A stretch of 64,000 nt of DNA, from contig JANYKU010000046.1 of the NCBI GenBank assembly GCA_025358075.1, positions 22,881-86,880 on the forward strand, written 5' to 3'. Origin of the DNA: Ilumatobacteraceae bacterium. GTDB lineage: Bacteria; Actinomycetota; Acidimicrobiia; Acidimicrobiales; Ilumatobacteraceae. A model generated the notes under the pieces. That model saw only the letters and a program-made list of their open reading frames with translations, was not told the DNA's origin and ran no database searches. How positions within the stretch are numbered: position 1 is the stretch's first letter; each line of letters starts with the position of its first letter. The translations under genes were made by a program, and so were the position numbers. Shown here piece after piece: positions 55,724-64,000 of this stretch.

Positions 55724-56712
55724 CGTCGACGTCGATCGAAGCCCCATTGGTGCAGGTCCGCGATCTGGTCAAGGAGTTTGAGGTACGCCGCTCGTCGTGG
55801 CGAACGCAGGCGACAACGTTGCAGGCCGTGTCGGGGGTGTCGTTCGACATCAGCGCCGGCGAGGCCCTGGCGCTGGTCGGTGAGTCCGGCTGCGGCAAGA
55901 GCACCACGGCGCGGTGCGTGCTGCGACTGACCGAGCCGACCAGCGGGTCAGTTCGCTTCGACGGTGTCGAGCTCACGGAGCTCTCGTCCGGCGAGCTCCG
56001 CAAGGCGCGCAAGCGGTTCCAGATGGTGTTCCAGGATCCGTACACGTCGCTCAACCCGAGGATGACCGTGGGCGAGATCGTGGGCGAGCCACTCCTGGTG
56101 CACGGGGCCAACGCCGCCGAGCAGCTCGCTCGCGCGGCCGAGCTGCTCGAGCAGGTCCAACTCGGTGCCGATGCGGCCGACCGTTATCCGCATCAGTTCT
56201 CCGGTGGTCAGCGGCAGCGGGTCGGCATCGCCAGAGCGCTCGCCCTTTCGCCCGATCTGATCGCCCTCGACGAACCGGTGTCGGCCCTCGACGTCAGCAT
56301 CCAGGCCGAGATCATCCGCCTGCTCCAACACCTCCGCGACGAGCTCGGCTTGGCGTTTCTGTTCATCGCTCACGACCTGTCGGTCGTTCGCCATCTCAGC
56401 CACCGTGTTGCCGTGATGTATCTCGGCAAGATCGTCGAGGTCGCCCGTACCGCAGACCTCTACAGCCGGCCGGCTCATCCCTACACGAAGGCGCTGTTGT
56501 CAGCGGCGCCCATCCCGGATCCGCTGATCGAACGAGACCGGGTTCGCATCGTGCTCACCGGTGATCCGCCGACCCCGGTGAACCCGCCCAGCGGTTGCCG
56601 CTTCCGCACGCGTTGCTGGCGCGCAGAGAGCTTGTGCGCCGAGGTCGAGCCGCCGTTGATCGACATCGCTGAGGGCCACAAAGTGGCCTGCCACTTCAAT
56701 CTTTGGAGCTAG
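55720..56712 (+). CDS. ABC transporter ATP-binding protein, DppF-like
   Basis: Second ATPase of 330 residues. Walker A VGESGCGKSTTAR, QMVFQDPYTSLNPRM, signature FSGGQRQRVGIARA, Walker B ALDEPVSALDVS, and the C-terminal CRFRTRCWRAESLC motif. It completes a five-gene Dpp-type importer. GTGA overlap with DppD. Convergent with the catalase gene, 14 bases apart. Confidence 0.92.
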   Translation: MTSTSIEAPLVQVRDLVKEFEVRRSSWRTQATTLQAVSGVSFDISAGEALALVGESGCGKSTTARCVLRLTEPTSGSVRFDGVELTELSSGELRKARKRFQMVFQDPYTSLNPRMTVGEIVGEPLLVHGANAAEQLARAAELLEQVQLGADAADRYPHQFSGGQRQRVGIARALALSPDLIALDEPVSALDVSIQAEIIRLLQHLRDELGLAFLFIAHDLSVVRHLSHRVAVMYLGKIVEVARTADLYSRPAHPYTKALLSAAPIPDPLIERDRVRIVLTGDPPTPVNPPSGCRFRTRCWRAESLCAEVEPPLIDIAEGHKVACHFNLWS

Positions 56713-56726
56713 TGATCGCCGCGTGA

Positions 56727-58184
56727 CTACGCCTGCATCTCCTTGATCAGTGCCTCGATGCGGTCGCCGTACGACTGATCGGCCCTGCGGAAGTAGGAGA
56801 TCGACCGCGCCCTGATCTCTTCATGATCGACGGTGCCGAGGCTGCCGGCGATCGCTTGCACCAGGCGCTGCTGCGCATCGGCCGGCATCAGCCGATACAG
56901 ATCGCCGGCTTGCGTGAAGTCGTCGACCTCGCGGCGCACGACCTCGTAGTGACCGGTGACTCCGCTGGCCTCGAGGCCCTTGTAGAGCTCGTCGTTGCTC
57001 TGCACCGGCCCGTCGAAGCTGTTCGGTTCGTAGTTCTTCTGCCGACCACCGTTGTCACCGATGCGCATCGACCCGTCGCGGCCGTAGTTCTGGCCGTGAT
57101 CGAACGGACATCCCTTCGGGCTGTTGACCGGCAGCAACGTGTGGTTGACGCCGAGGCGGTAGCGGTGCGCGTCGCCGTAGCTGAACAAGCGGGCCTGCAG
57201 CATCTTGTCGGGTGACGGGCCGATGCCCGGCACGAAGTGACCAGGATCGAACGCGGCCTGCTCGACCTCGGCGAAGTAGTTGTCGGGGTTGCGGTTCAGG
57301 GTCATCGTGCCCACCTCGATGAGCGGGTAGTCGGCGTGGTTCCAGACCTTGGTGAGGTCGAACGGATCGACGCGATAGGTCGCCGCCTCGGCCTCCGGCA
57401 TCAGCTGCACCTTCAACGTCCACGACGGGAATTCGCCGCGTTCGATTGCCTCGAGCAGATCGGTGTGCAACGCCTCGGGGCTGATCCCGGCAACATCGAC
57501 CGCCCGCTCGATCGTGTTGCATTCGATGCCCTGGTTCGTCTTGAAGTGGTACTTCACCCAGTGCCGTTCGCCCGCCGCGTTCACCCACTGGAACGTATGC
57601 GAGCCGTACCCGTTCATGTGGCGGAGGCTGGCCGGCAGCCCGCGATCGCCGAACAGCAAGGTGAACTGGTGGGTCGAGGCGGGACTGTGCGAGAAGAAGT
57701 CCCACACGTTCTCGGCCTCCTGCTTGTTCGAGTACGGGTCGTACTTCTGCGAGTGGATGAAGTCGGGAAACTTGATCGGGTCGTTCAGGAAGAACACCGG
57801 CGTGTTGTTACCGACGAGGTCGTAGTTGCCCTCTCCGGTGTAGAACTTGATGGCGAAGCCGCGAGGATCGCGAGCCGAATCCGGCGCGCCGCGCGAGCCG
57901 GCCACTGTGCTGAACCGGATCAGCAGCTCCGTTGTCGTGCCGACACCGTTGAAGAGCTTCGCCCGCGTGTACTCCGACATGTCGTTGCTGACCACGAACT
58001 CCCCGTGTGCACCCGAGCCGCGGGCGTGCACGACGCGCTCAGGAATGCGTTCGCGGTTGAAGCGGGCGAGCTTTTCGAGCAAGTACTGGTCCTGGGCGAC
58101 GATCGGGCCGAATTGACCCGCAGTCTGTGAGTTCTGGTTGTCGACGACGGGGGCACCGGATTCTGTGGTGAGTTGCTTGGCCAT
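56727..58184 (-). CDS. katA: Monofunctional heme catalase
   Basis: Cytoplasmic catalase of 485 residues, clade 3 small-subunit size. Seen: distal His in VVHARGSGAHG, FFLNDPIKFPDFIHSQKYDP, and the proximal heme Tyr in RLFSYGDAHRYRLG. ATG 58184 starts at the usual N-terminus; a TTG at 58220 would add 12 residues. Divergent from oxyR with 70 bases between, so OxyR very probably controls it. Confidence 0.95.
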   Translation of the reverse strand: MAKQLTTESGAPVVDNQNSQTAGQFGPIVAQDQYLLEKLARFNRERIPERVVHARGSGAHGEFVVSNDMSEYTRAKLFNGVGTTTELLIRFSTVAGSRGAPDSARDPRGFAIKFYTGEGNYDLVGNNTPVFFLNDPIKFPDFIHSQKYDPYSNKQEAENVWDFFSHSPASTHQFTLLFGDRGLPASLRHMNGYGSHTFQWVNAAGERHWVKYHFKTNQGIECNTIERAVDVAGISPEALHTDLLEAIERGEFPSWTLKVQLMPEAEAATYRVDPFDLTKVWNHADYPLIEVGTMTLNRNPDNYFAEVEQAAFDPGHFVPGIGPSPDKMLQARLFSYGDAHRYRLGVNHTLLPVNSPKGCPFDHGQNYGRDGSMRIGDNGGRQKNYEPNSFDGPVQSNDELYKGLEASGVTGHYEVVRREVDDFTQAGDLYRLMPADAQQRLVQAIAGSLGTVDHEEIRARSISYFRRADQSYGDRIEALIKEMQA

Positions 58185-58227
58185 GGGACCAGCTTGCTCT
58201 GACCGGATTGATTTGTCCAACGCATCG

Positions 58228-58256
58228 TTATTACTGATCCGATAGCTTCAGGTTAT
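58228..58256. promoter_or_regulatory. Candidate OxyR site and catalase -10 box
   Basis: ATAG, seven bases, TTAT (58242-58256) matches an OxyR half-site pattern ATAG-N7-CTAT at all but one core base and runs into the oxyR ATG. On the minus strand TAATAA (58233-58228) could be the katA -10, 44 bases before its start. Motif matches are short. Confidence 0.35.
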
Positions 58257-59166
58257 GAGCATTCCGGCAACCGGTCGTCCCACGCTGCAACAGCTGCAGT
58301 ACCTCGTCGCCGTTGCCGACCACCAACACTTCGGGCGCGCTGCAGCGGCCTGCTTCGTCAGCCAGCCGGCATTGAGCTCGCAGCTGCGCGAGCTGGAAAC
58401 ACGGCTGGGGGCGACGCTGATCGAGCGCTCGGCGCGGCGTGTCCACGTCACCGATACTGGCCGGCAGGTGGTGGAGCGGGCCCGGGCGGTATTGCTCTCG
58501 GTCGATGAACTGCGAGACATTGCGCGCGGCGAGCTCCACGGAATCGTCGGTCCGTTGCAGATCGGCGTCATCCCCACGCTCTCGCCGTATCTGCTCCCGC
58601 AGGTCGTCGCCGTCACTCACAAACGGTTCGCCGACGCCGAGCTGCAACTTTCCGAACTGACCACCGACGACCTCGTCGCCAGCCTGCGTCGAGGCACACT
58701 CGACCTCGCGCTCCTCGCCACTTCGATCGACGACGCCGACATCAGCGAGGCGGTTCTCGGAATTGACGAGTTCCTGGTCGCGTTGCCACCCAGCCATCCA
58801 CTCGCCAACGGCAAGGGCCCGCTGTGCCTCGGCGACCTCGCCACGACCCGCATGCTGCTGCTCAGCGATGGTCACTGCTTGCGCGACCAGGCCGAGGCGG
58901 TGTGCTTCGAATCGTCGCTACCCATCGCCGACGTTCACGGCACGAGCCTGACCACCGTGATGCAGATGGTCGCAGCCGGTCAGGGAGCAACACTGCTTCC
59001 CACCCTCGCGGCGCGCTTGGAGGCACGAGCCGACAGCGGTGTCGCCATTCGTTCCTTGACTGCGCCGGCGCCGAGCCGCAAGGTGGTGCTGGCATGGCGC
59101 AAACGTTCACCGCGGGCGGCGCACTACGAACAGCTGGCTGACTTGCTGCGTCCGCTTCTGGCGTAG
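58255..59166 (+). CDS. oxyR: Peroxide-sensing LysR-type regulator OxyR
   Basis: LysR-family regulator of 303 residues. N-terminal winged HTH (LQYLVAVADHQHFGRAAAAC, SQPALSSQLRELE). The redox pair is clear: SDGHCLRDQAEAVC places C208 and C217 nine residues apart, exactly as C199/C208 of E. coli OxyR. Peroxide would link them and activate katA transcription. Divergent from katA. Confidence 0.95.
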   Translation: MSIPATGRPTLQQLQYLVAVADHQHFGRAAAACFVSQPALSSQLRELETRLGATLIERSARRVHVTDTGRQVVERARAVLLSVDELRDIARGELHGIVGPLQIGVIPTLSPYLLPQVVAVTHKRFADAELQLSELTTDDLVASLRRGTLDLALLATSIDDADISEAVLGIDEFLVALPPSHPLANGKGPLCLGDLATTRMLLLSDGHCLRDQAEAVCFESSLPIADVHGTSLTTVMQMVAAGQGATLLPTLAARLEARADSGVAIRSLTAPAPSRKVVLAWRKRSPRAAHYEQLADLLRPLLA

Positions 59167-59171
59167 AACGC

Positions 59172-59945
59172 TCAACGTGCCGTGTAGCCGGCGTCGGCGA
59201 GGTAGAACGCGCCGGTGACGATCGATGCATCGTCGGAGCCGAGGAATGCAACCACCCCGGCGATGTCGTCGATCGTCGCGCAGCGGCCGAGGGCGTGCTC
59301 GGCATCGAGTTCGGGCCAGACCTCTTCTGGAATGGCCGGCACGGTCAGCGGAGTGCGCACGTAGGTCGGCCCGACGGCATTGATCCGGATCTGCTTGTGC
59401 CCCCACTTCAGCGCAGCAGATCTGGTGAGCCCGACCACCCCGTGCTTGGAGGCGACGTATGCCGACGTCAGCGGATGAGCAACCGCACCGACCATCGAGG
59501 CGATGTTGATGATCGATCCACCGTTCGCTTCCATGTGCGGCACTTCGGCGCGCAAGCAGTGGAACATGCCAACGAGGTTGACCATGATCGTCTGCTTCCA
59601 CGCCTCGAGGGGGAACTCGGTCAGCAGGTGCATGCCGCCGCCGATGCCGGCACTGTTGACGGCGACGTCGAGCTTGCCGAACCGTTCGACGACCGCATCC
59701 ACGCCGCTCACCACGGACTCGGCGTCGGTGACGTCGACGTGCGAGTACATCGCCGCGACGCCATAGCTCGACAGGCTGGCGGCAACGGCATTGCCACGCG
59801 TCGCATCGAGGTCGAGCACGGCGACGCTCGCACCTTCACGGGCGAACCGGTTCGCAAACCCCTCACCGAGGCCCGAGCCGCCACCGATCACCGTCACGAC
59901 CCGACCTTCATACCGTCGAATGCTGTTCGCCACTGCGCCCTCCAC
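59172..59945 (-). CDS. Short-chain dehydrogenase/reductase
   Basis: Classical SDR of 257 residues. Cofactor GGGSGLGEGFANRFA, NSAGIGGGMH (Ser in place of the first Ala of NNAG), IINIASMVGAVA, and catalytic YVASKHGVVG. The adjacent residue pattern suggests a hydroxysteroid- or 3-oxoacyl-type substrate, not further defined. Convergent with oxyR, 5 bases apart. Confidence 0.9.
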   Translation of the reverse strand: MEGAVANSIRRYEGRVVTVIGGGSGLGEGFANRFAREGASVAVLDLDATRGNAVAASLSSYGVAAMYSHVDVTDAESVVSGVDAVVERFGKLDVAVNSAGIGGGMHLLTEFPLEAWKQTIMVNLVGMFHCLRAEVPHMEANGGSIINIASMVGAVAHPLTSAYVASKHGVVGLTRSAALKWGHKQIRINAVGPTYVRTPLTVPAIPEEVWPELDAEHALGRCATIDDIAGVVAFLGSDDASIVTGAFYLADAGYTAR

Positions 59946-60134
59946 CTACTGGCCCGACGAGTCACCATAGCAATCACCAAATTCAGGTGGTGACCTGCGT
60001 GAACCCGTGGAATCGCAGCCTGCCGCGACCAATCCGGCGACGGAGCGATTTACCATTCGTTGACTCGACAGCATCAGTCACTTGACGTTGGCCTCGGTAC
60101 GGTGCAACGAACCACGGCCCTGAGAGGACGCTAC

Positions 60135-61754
60135 GTGCTCACCGCAGACATCCAGATCGATCAGGGCACCTCAACCGTGCCGGACGGCGGATCGACGCGA
60201 TTCTGGTCCGTTGATCCCCGGATTGCCGGCGTCGTACCCGCCGTCGTCATCTCGATTGCCTACCTGACCCTTCGACCGGCATCGGCCGACTTCGCCAGCG
60301 GCGACTTCCGGGCGCGCCTGTTCCGCGAGGGCGCCTACATCTGGGACAACCATTGGTTCGGTGGCCACACGCTTCCCGGCTACGGGATCGTCTCGCCGAT
60401 GCTGGGCAGACAGCTCGGCGTGGTTCCGGTGGCGATCGTGTCGCTTCTCGTGGCTTCGTGGGCGTTTGGCTCGATCGTGGCCCATTGCAAGCGCGTCCAG
60501 CCGACGCTGCCCTCGCCGACGCTCGCCGCGATGCTGTTCTCGGTGGGTTGCGGTCTGAGCCTGTGGGGTGGCCGCCTCACCTTCGGACCAGCCGTCGCCT
60601 TCGGCACGTTGTGCGTGGTCTTCTTGCAGCGTCGCCGGGTGGTGTGGTCAGTGATCGCCGCGCTGTTGTGCGGTATGTCGTCACCTGTGGGCGCGGTGTC
60701 GCTCGCAATTGTCGTGGTTGCCTGCTGGCTCGTTCGAGCGTTTCCTCGGCACATGCTGGTGCTGGTCGGCGTCGCTGCGGTCGTGCCGGCCGCCATCGTC
60801 GGCCTCACGTTCCCCGAGGGTGGGTGGTATCCGTTCACCTCTGGAAGCCTGCTGTTGTTGAGCGGCGTCCTTGCCACCATCGGCTGGTTCGGTCGGCGCA
60901 GCCCGGTGGTGCGCATGGTGACGATCGTCTATGCAATCGTCGCCATCGGCGCGTTCGTGATCCGCTCACCGCTTGGCGGCAACGTCGTTCGCCTGGCGTG
61001 GCTGGCCGCGGCGCCGGCTGCGGTGCTCACGGTCACCCGGTTCCGCCGGACGCTGCTGCCGATGTTCGTGGTCTTCACCGTGATCTGGGGATGGTCGTAC
61101 GTCAGGCTCGGTTTCGTCGCTGCCGACGCGACGACTCAGCCGAAGTACTACGACACGTTGGCCGACTTCGTTCGAGCGCAGCCTGGAGGTGTGCAGCGTG
61201 TCGAGGTCGTGGCAACCCAGTCCTCGCGGCAAGCCGACGAGTTGGCCCTCAAGATCAACATCGCCCGCGGATGGGAGACACAGCTCGATCGCCAGCTGAA
61301 CCCCGAGTTCTACAACGGGCTCACCACCGACACGTACCACCGTTGGCTGCAGCGCAACTCCGTCAACCTGGTGGCGCTCCCCACGTCGGGTCTCCAACAG
61401 CAATCGCTGGAGGAACAAGCGGTCATCGAAGCCGCCCCGAGCTACCTCCGGCTGGTGTGGTCGAGTCCGCGGTGGCATGTCTATCGCGTGATCGACAGCA
61501 CCGCGCTGGCCGACAACGGAGCCACCGTCACGTCGGTTGGCGCCGAATCACTGACCCTCTACGCACCGCGTGTCGGGGTGACCACCGTGCGATTCAGATA
61601 CACGAAGTGGTACGAGATCACCATCGGCGACGCCTGCATTTCGCGGTCGGCCGACGGCTGGTTGCAACTACACGTCTACCGACCCGGCACGATCGTCGCC
61701 AAGGTCTCCTTTACGCTCGACACCGCCGCCGGCGACGACGAGGCCTGTTCCTGA
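60135..61754 (+). CDS. Large polytopic membrane protein, GT-C-like, unknown function
   Basis: Protein of 539 residues. After a hydrophilic start come about ten hydrophobic helices (to residue about 340), then a soluble extracytoplasmic-type domain of 190 residues with WETQLDRQLNPEFY and SPRWHVYRVID. An early periplasmic loop holds SGDFRARLFREGAYIWDNHW, reminiscent of GT-C glycosyltransferase or O-antigen polymerase-like proteins. GTG at 60135 has GAGAGGA six bases upstream; an upstream TTG (60060) lacks one. I cannot name the family. Confidence 0.8.
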   Translation: MLTADIQIDQGTSTVPDGGSTRFWSVDPRIAGVVPAVVISIAYLTLRPASADFASGDFRARLFREGAYIWDNHWFGGHTLPGYGIVSPMLGRQLGVVPVAIVSLLVASWAFGSIVAHCKRVQPTLPSPTLAAMLFSVGCGLSLWGGRLTFGPAVAFGTLCVVFLQRRRVVWSVIAALLCGMSSPVGAVSLAIVVVACWLVRAFPRHMLVLVGVAAVVPAAIVGLTFPEGGWYPFTSGSLLLLSGVLATIGWFGRRSPVVRMVTIVYAIVAIGAFVIRSPLGGNVVRLAWLAAAPAAVLTVTRFRRTLLPMFVVFTVIWGWSYVRLGFVAADATTQPKYYDTLADFVRAQPGGVQRVEVVATQSSRQADELALKINIARGWETQLDRQLNPEFYNGLTTDTYHRWLQRNSVNLVALPTSGLQQQSLEEQAVIEAAPSYLRLVWSSPRWHVYRVIDSTALADNGATVTSVGAESLTLYAPRVGVTTVRFRYTKWYEITIGDACISRSADGWLQLHVYRPGTIVAKVSFTLDTAAGDDEACS

Positions 61755-61757
61755 AAC

Positions 61758-61772
61758 GCGGCCCTCGGCCGC
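61758..61772 (+). terminator. Short GC hairpin after the membrane protein gene
   Basis: GCGGCC, three bases, GGCCGC, starting 3 bases after the stop. No T-run follows, so as a Rho-independent terminator it is weak. Confidence 0.25.
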
Positions 61773-61830
61773 TGTAGCCGCGGCGCTAGTCTCGATTCGA
61801 AGTTGCACTTGGGGCTCCGGGGGGTTGGCA

Positions 61831-63408
61831 ATGCCGTTGACGATGTCGCACGCGGTCGGCCCCGTCGAGCCGCAGGTGCGTGAGCTCACCTTGGGTGGGT
61901 TGTTGACGTGGGCGGCAGAGACTGCCCCCGATCGGCTGGCGTTGATCAGTGGGGTGCCCGATCCATCGGCGCGCCGGGAGTGGACCTACGCCGAGTTGTA
62001 CTCCGCCTCGGTGCGCACGGCACACGCGCTGTTGAAGCGGTTCGAACCGGGTGAGCGCGTCGCGGTCTGGGCACCGAACATCCCAGAGTGGATCATGATG
62101 GAGTTCGGTGCCGCGTTGGCCGGCCTCGTGCTGGTGACCGTCAATCCGGGATTCAGGCAGCACGAGGCGGAACACGTTCTCAGGAACTCGCGAGCGGCCG
62201 GCGTCGTCGTGTCTCCCGCGTTCCGCGGGAACCAGATGCTGGCAATCGTCGAGGAGGTGCAGCCGCGCTGCCCGGAGCTACGCGAGGTGATCCGCTTCGA
62301 CGAGTGGAGCACCTTCCTCGAATCCGGCGCCGACTCACCAGCGCCGCTGCCGACCGTCGATCCCGGCGACCCAGCCATGATCCAATACACGTCGGGCACG
62401 ACGGGGCTCCCGAAGGGAGCGCTCCTGCATCACCGCGGCGTGGTCAACAACTCCGCCCACACGCTGGATCTGATGGAGGTGGGCGACGGTTGCGTGTGGC
62501 TCACCACGATGCCGATGTTCCATGCCGGCGGATGTCTGCTCTGTGTCGTCGGAGCAGTATCGAGGCGAGGCACACAGGTGCTCGTCGAGTCGTTCGATCC
62601 AGCGCTCGTGTTGGAGCTGATCGAGACGTATCGATGCGACGGCATGTCGACGGTGCCGACCATGCTCATCTCGATGTTGGAGCATCCCAACTTCGATTCG
62701 ACCGACCTGTCGTCGCTCACGCATTTGTCATCGGGAGCCAGCACCGTACCGGCGCCGCTCGTGACGACCTTTCAAGAGCGGCTCGGCGCAGCGTTCACGA
62801 TCCTGTTCGGTCAGACCGAGTGCTCGCCCATGGCGACGATGACCACCCGGCCGACTCCGTCGCCGACAAGGCCGGCACCATCGGGCGTGCGATGCCGAAC
62901 ACCGCGGTGAAGATCGTCGACCCGGTCACGGGCGAAACCGTGCCGATCGGCGCAGTCGGCGAGCTGTGCACCCGCGGGTATCACGTGATGCTCGGGTACT
63001 TCGAGGATCCCATCGCCACCGCCCGGACCGTCGATGCCGATGGGTGGCTGCACACCGGCGATCTCTGCTCGATGGACGAGCGGGGTTACTGCAGGATCGA
63101 AGGTCGAGAACATCTATCCCCGTGAGTTGGAGGAACTGCTGTTCGCCCACCCAAAGGTTGGCGAGGTTGCCGTGATCGGGATACCCGACGACAAGTGGGG
63201 TGAAGAAGTGGCCGCGTTCATCCGCCCGATCCCGGGCGAGCGTGTCGACAAGGCCGAGCTGTTCGCCTACGTGCGCGCGCACCTCGCGCCCTACAAGACC
63301 CCCCGTCATTGGTTCGAGCTCGACGCCTTCCCCATGACCGGGTCCGGCAAGATCCAGAAGTACAAGCTCCGTCAGATGTCGGCCAACGGCGACCTCGCCG
63401 AGCTGTGA
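61831..63408 (+). pseudogene. Acyl-CoA synthetase (ANL family) broken by a frameshift and a deletion
   Basis: Fatty-acyl-CoA-synthetase-like gene whose product is spread over three segments. Segment 1 (61831 to about 62850) has the P-loop YTSGTTGLPKGALL and FGQTECSP. The frame then shifts, as if one base were missing, and continues with DSVADKAGTIGRAMPNTAVK through DGWLHTGDL. At about 63105 a second lesion removes about 29 bases that would encode IKDMIIRGG of the hinge; the frame returns at ENIYPRELEELL and ends with MTGSGKIQKYKL. The intact relative at 19297 shows what is missing. It may be a decaying gene or two assembly errors. Confidence 0.85.
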
Positions 63409-63602
63409 TCCGGAGACCGCGAGCGCCGGCAGCCACGCAACGTCGGACAGGGAATGCCAGTGTCGACGTTCCACAACATCAGGAGGGACGGTCGGGCCAC
63501 GCTGATACGCGATGGTGGCGGGTTTCTCGTCAAGTCGAGGGGTGGATCGAGGCCGGCATCCAACGGGATGAGTATCCTCTATTTGGAGCTTCGAGGGGAG
63601 CG

Positions 63603-64000
63603 ATGACCGAGACGACGAAGAGTTCGACCGCAGGTGGCCCCCCACGCTTCTACGTGCTGTCGGCGCTGCCCAGCGGAGCGCTGATCGCGGGCACCTGCGG
63701 TCGAGGCATCGCCCGCTTAGGACCCGACGACGAGTCCTGGACCGCGACCACCGATGCTCCGCGCGTCGTGAACGGCCTGGCGATCGCTGCCGACGGCACC
63801 CTCATCACCGCCTGCGCGTCGACCGGCCTGCATCGATCTCTCGACGACGGCCGGTCGTGGACGCCGCTCGCGCTCGAGGACGAGAACGCGTACTCGGTTG
63901 ACGCCAGCGGCCCGTTGCTCGTCGGCATGATGAAACGCGGCCTACGTGTTTCGCACGATGGGGGCCGCACGTGGACCAACCCGGCGCCTGCACTCTGTGC
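63603..64000 (+). CDS. Asp-box/BNR-repeat protein, 3' truncated by window edge
   Basis: The first 132 residues of a beta-propeller protein. Two Asp boxes are visible, SLDDGRSWT and SHDGGRTWT (S-x-D-x-G-x-x-W), about 42 residues apart, as in sialidase-like or YCF48-like propellers. No signal peptide. ATG 63603 follows GAGGGGAG. Function unknown without the rest. Confidence 0.8.
   Translation, partial: MTETTKSSTAGGPPRFYVLSALPSGALIAGTCGRGIARLGPDDESWTATTDAPRVVNGLAIAADGTLITACASTGLHRSLDDGRSWTPLALEDENAYSVDASGPLLVGMMKRGLRVSHDGGRTWTNPAPALC

Noticed and set aside
60060..60087. TTGACT/TTGACG boxes as a promoter for the membrane protein
   Set aside because: No acceptable -10 box at 16-18 bases from either.
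62088..62840. Start of the 345-residue second frame in the acyl-CoA synthetase
   Set aside because: Before about 62845 this frame is an Arg-rich shadow; only its later part continues the true protein.
63409..63602. 194-base gap searched for a gene or promoter
   Set aside because: No convincing ORF and no paired -35/-10 boxes; only the ribosome site before 63603 is clear.

Overview
This is a 64 kb stretch of a high-GC, gene-dense actinobacterial chromosome. Coding density is very high, many genes start with GTG or TTG, 4-bp ATGA/GTGA overlaps are common, and no gene-free gap exceeds 300 bases. Coenzyme F420-type enzymes (an LLM oxidoreductase and a Ddn-like protein), several acyl-CoA/short-chain redox enzymes, an ECF42/DGPF pair and a split-off urease locus suggest a member of the Acidimicrobiia (Ilumatobacter-like). 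That placement is inference from gene style only. I see no rRNA, tRNA, CRISPR array, insertion sequence or phage genes.

Layout. 1-1832: end of a sugar-type ABC importer ATPase and galT. 1753-5579 (minus): HD-GYP/TPR protein, ferredoxin, hydrolase and lgt in one run. 5679-8359 (plus): M48 protease and a DrrAB-like exporter with an unusual P-loop. 8356-14301: ordinary metabolic genes (YbaK, LLM oxidoreductase, MBL lactonase-like, CMD, HIBADH-like, dienelactone hydrolase, M20 peptidase, YjbR). 14403-19300 (plus): DGPF/YCII protein with its ECF42 sigma factor, a small membrane protein, a Ser/Thr dehydratase and an MFS-GNAT fusion. 19297-26858: acyl-CoA synthetase, tandem GNAT, quinone oxidoreductase, a four-gene double ABC-2 exporter and a universal stress protein.

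26883-32079: fused UreAB, a divergent UreC and agmatine deiminase, overlapping head to tail on the minus strand and without ureDEFG nearby. Divergent to them is an MFS protein fused to a cyclic-nucleotide-binding domain that lacks a normal start codon. 32112-42048: dehydrogenases, a large unrecognised protein with a ThuA/GATase-like segment, a P450 that has lost its K-helix ExxR segment, an arylamine N-acetyltransferase, a dimethylglycine-dehydrogenase-like flavoprotein, a VOC protein and a Ddn-like protein. 42084-46893 (plus): a five-gene overlapping cassette (DMT-type membrane protein, DegT aminotransferase, epimerase, polysaccharide deacetylase, MGDG-synthase-like glycosyltransferase) that looks like a small glycan or glycolipid pathway.

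47350-56712: a divergent catabolic regulon. On the minus strand are TetR, an FGGY kinase and a sphingosine-1-phosphate-lyase-like PLP enzyme; on the plus strand is a complete Dpp-type ABC importer. Between them a perfect 7-7-7 inverted repeat sits inside a promoter. 56727-59166: catalase and OxyR, divergent. The window ends with an SDR, a large membrane protein, an acyl-CoA synthetase carrying two lesions and the start of an Asp-box protein.

The two most promising undescribed systems are the urease-like/agmatine deiminase module, which may handle carbamoylated polyamines rather than urea, and the TetR-kinase-S1P-lyase-importer regulon. Both functional readings are hypotheses.
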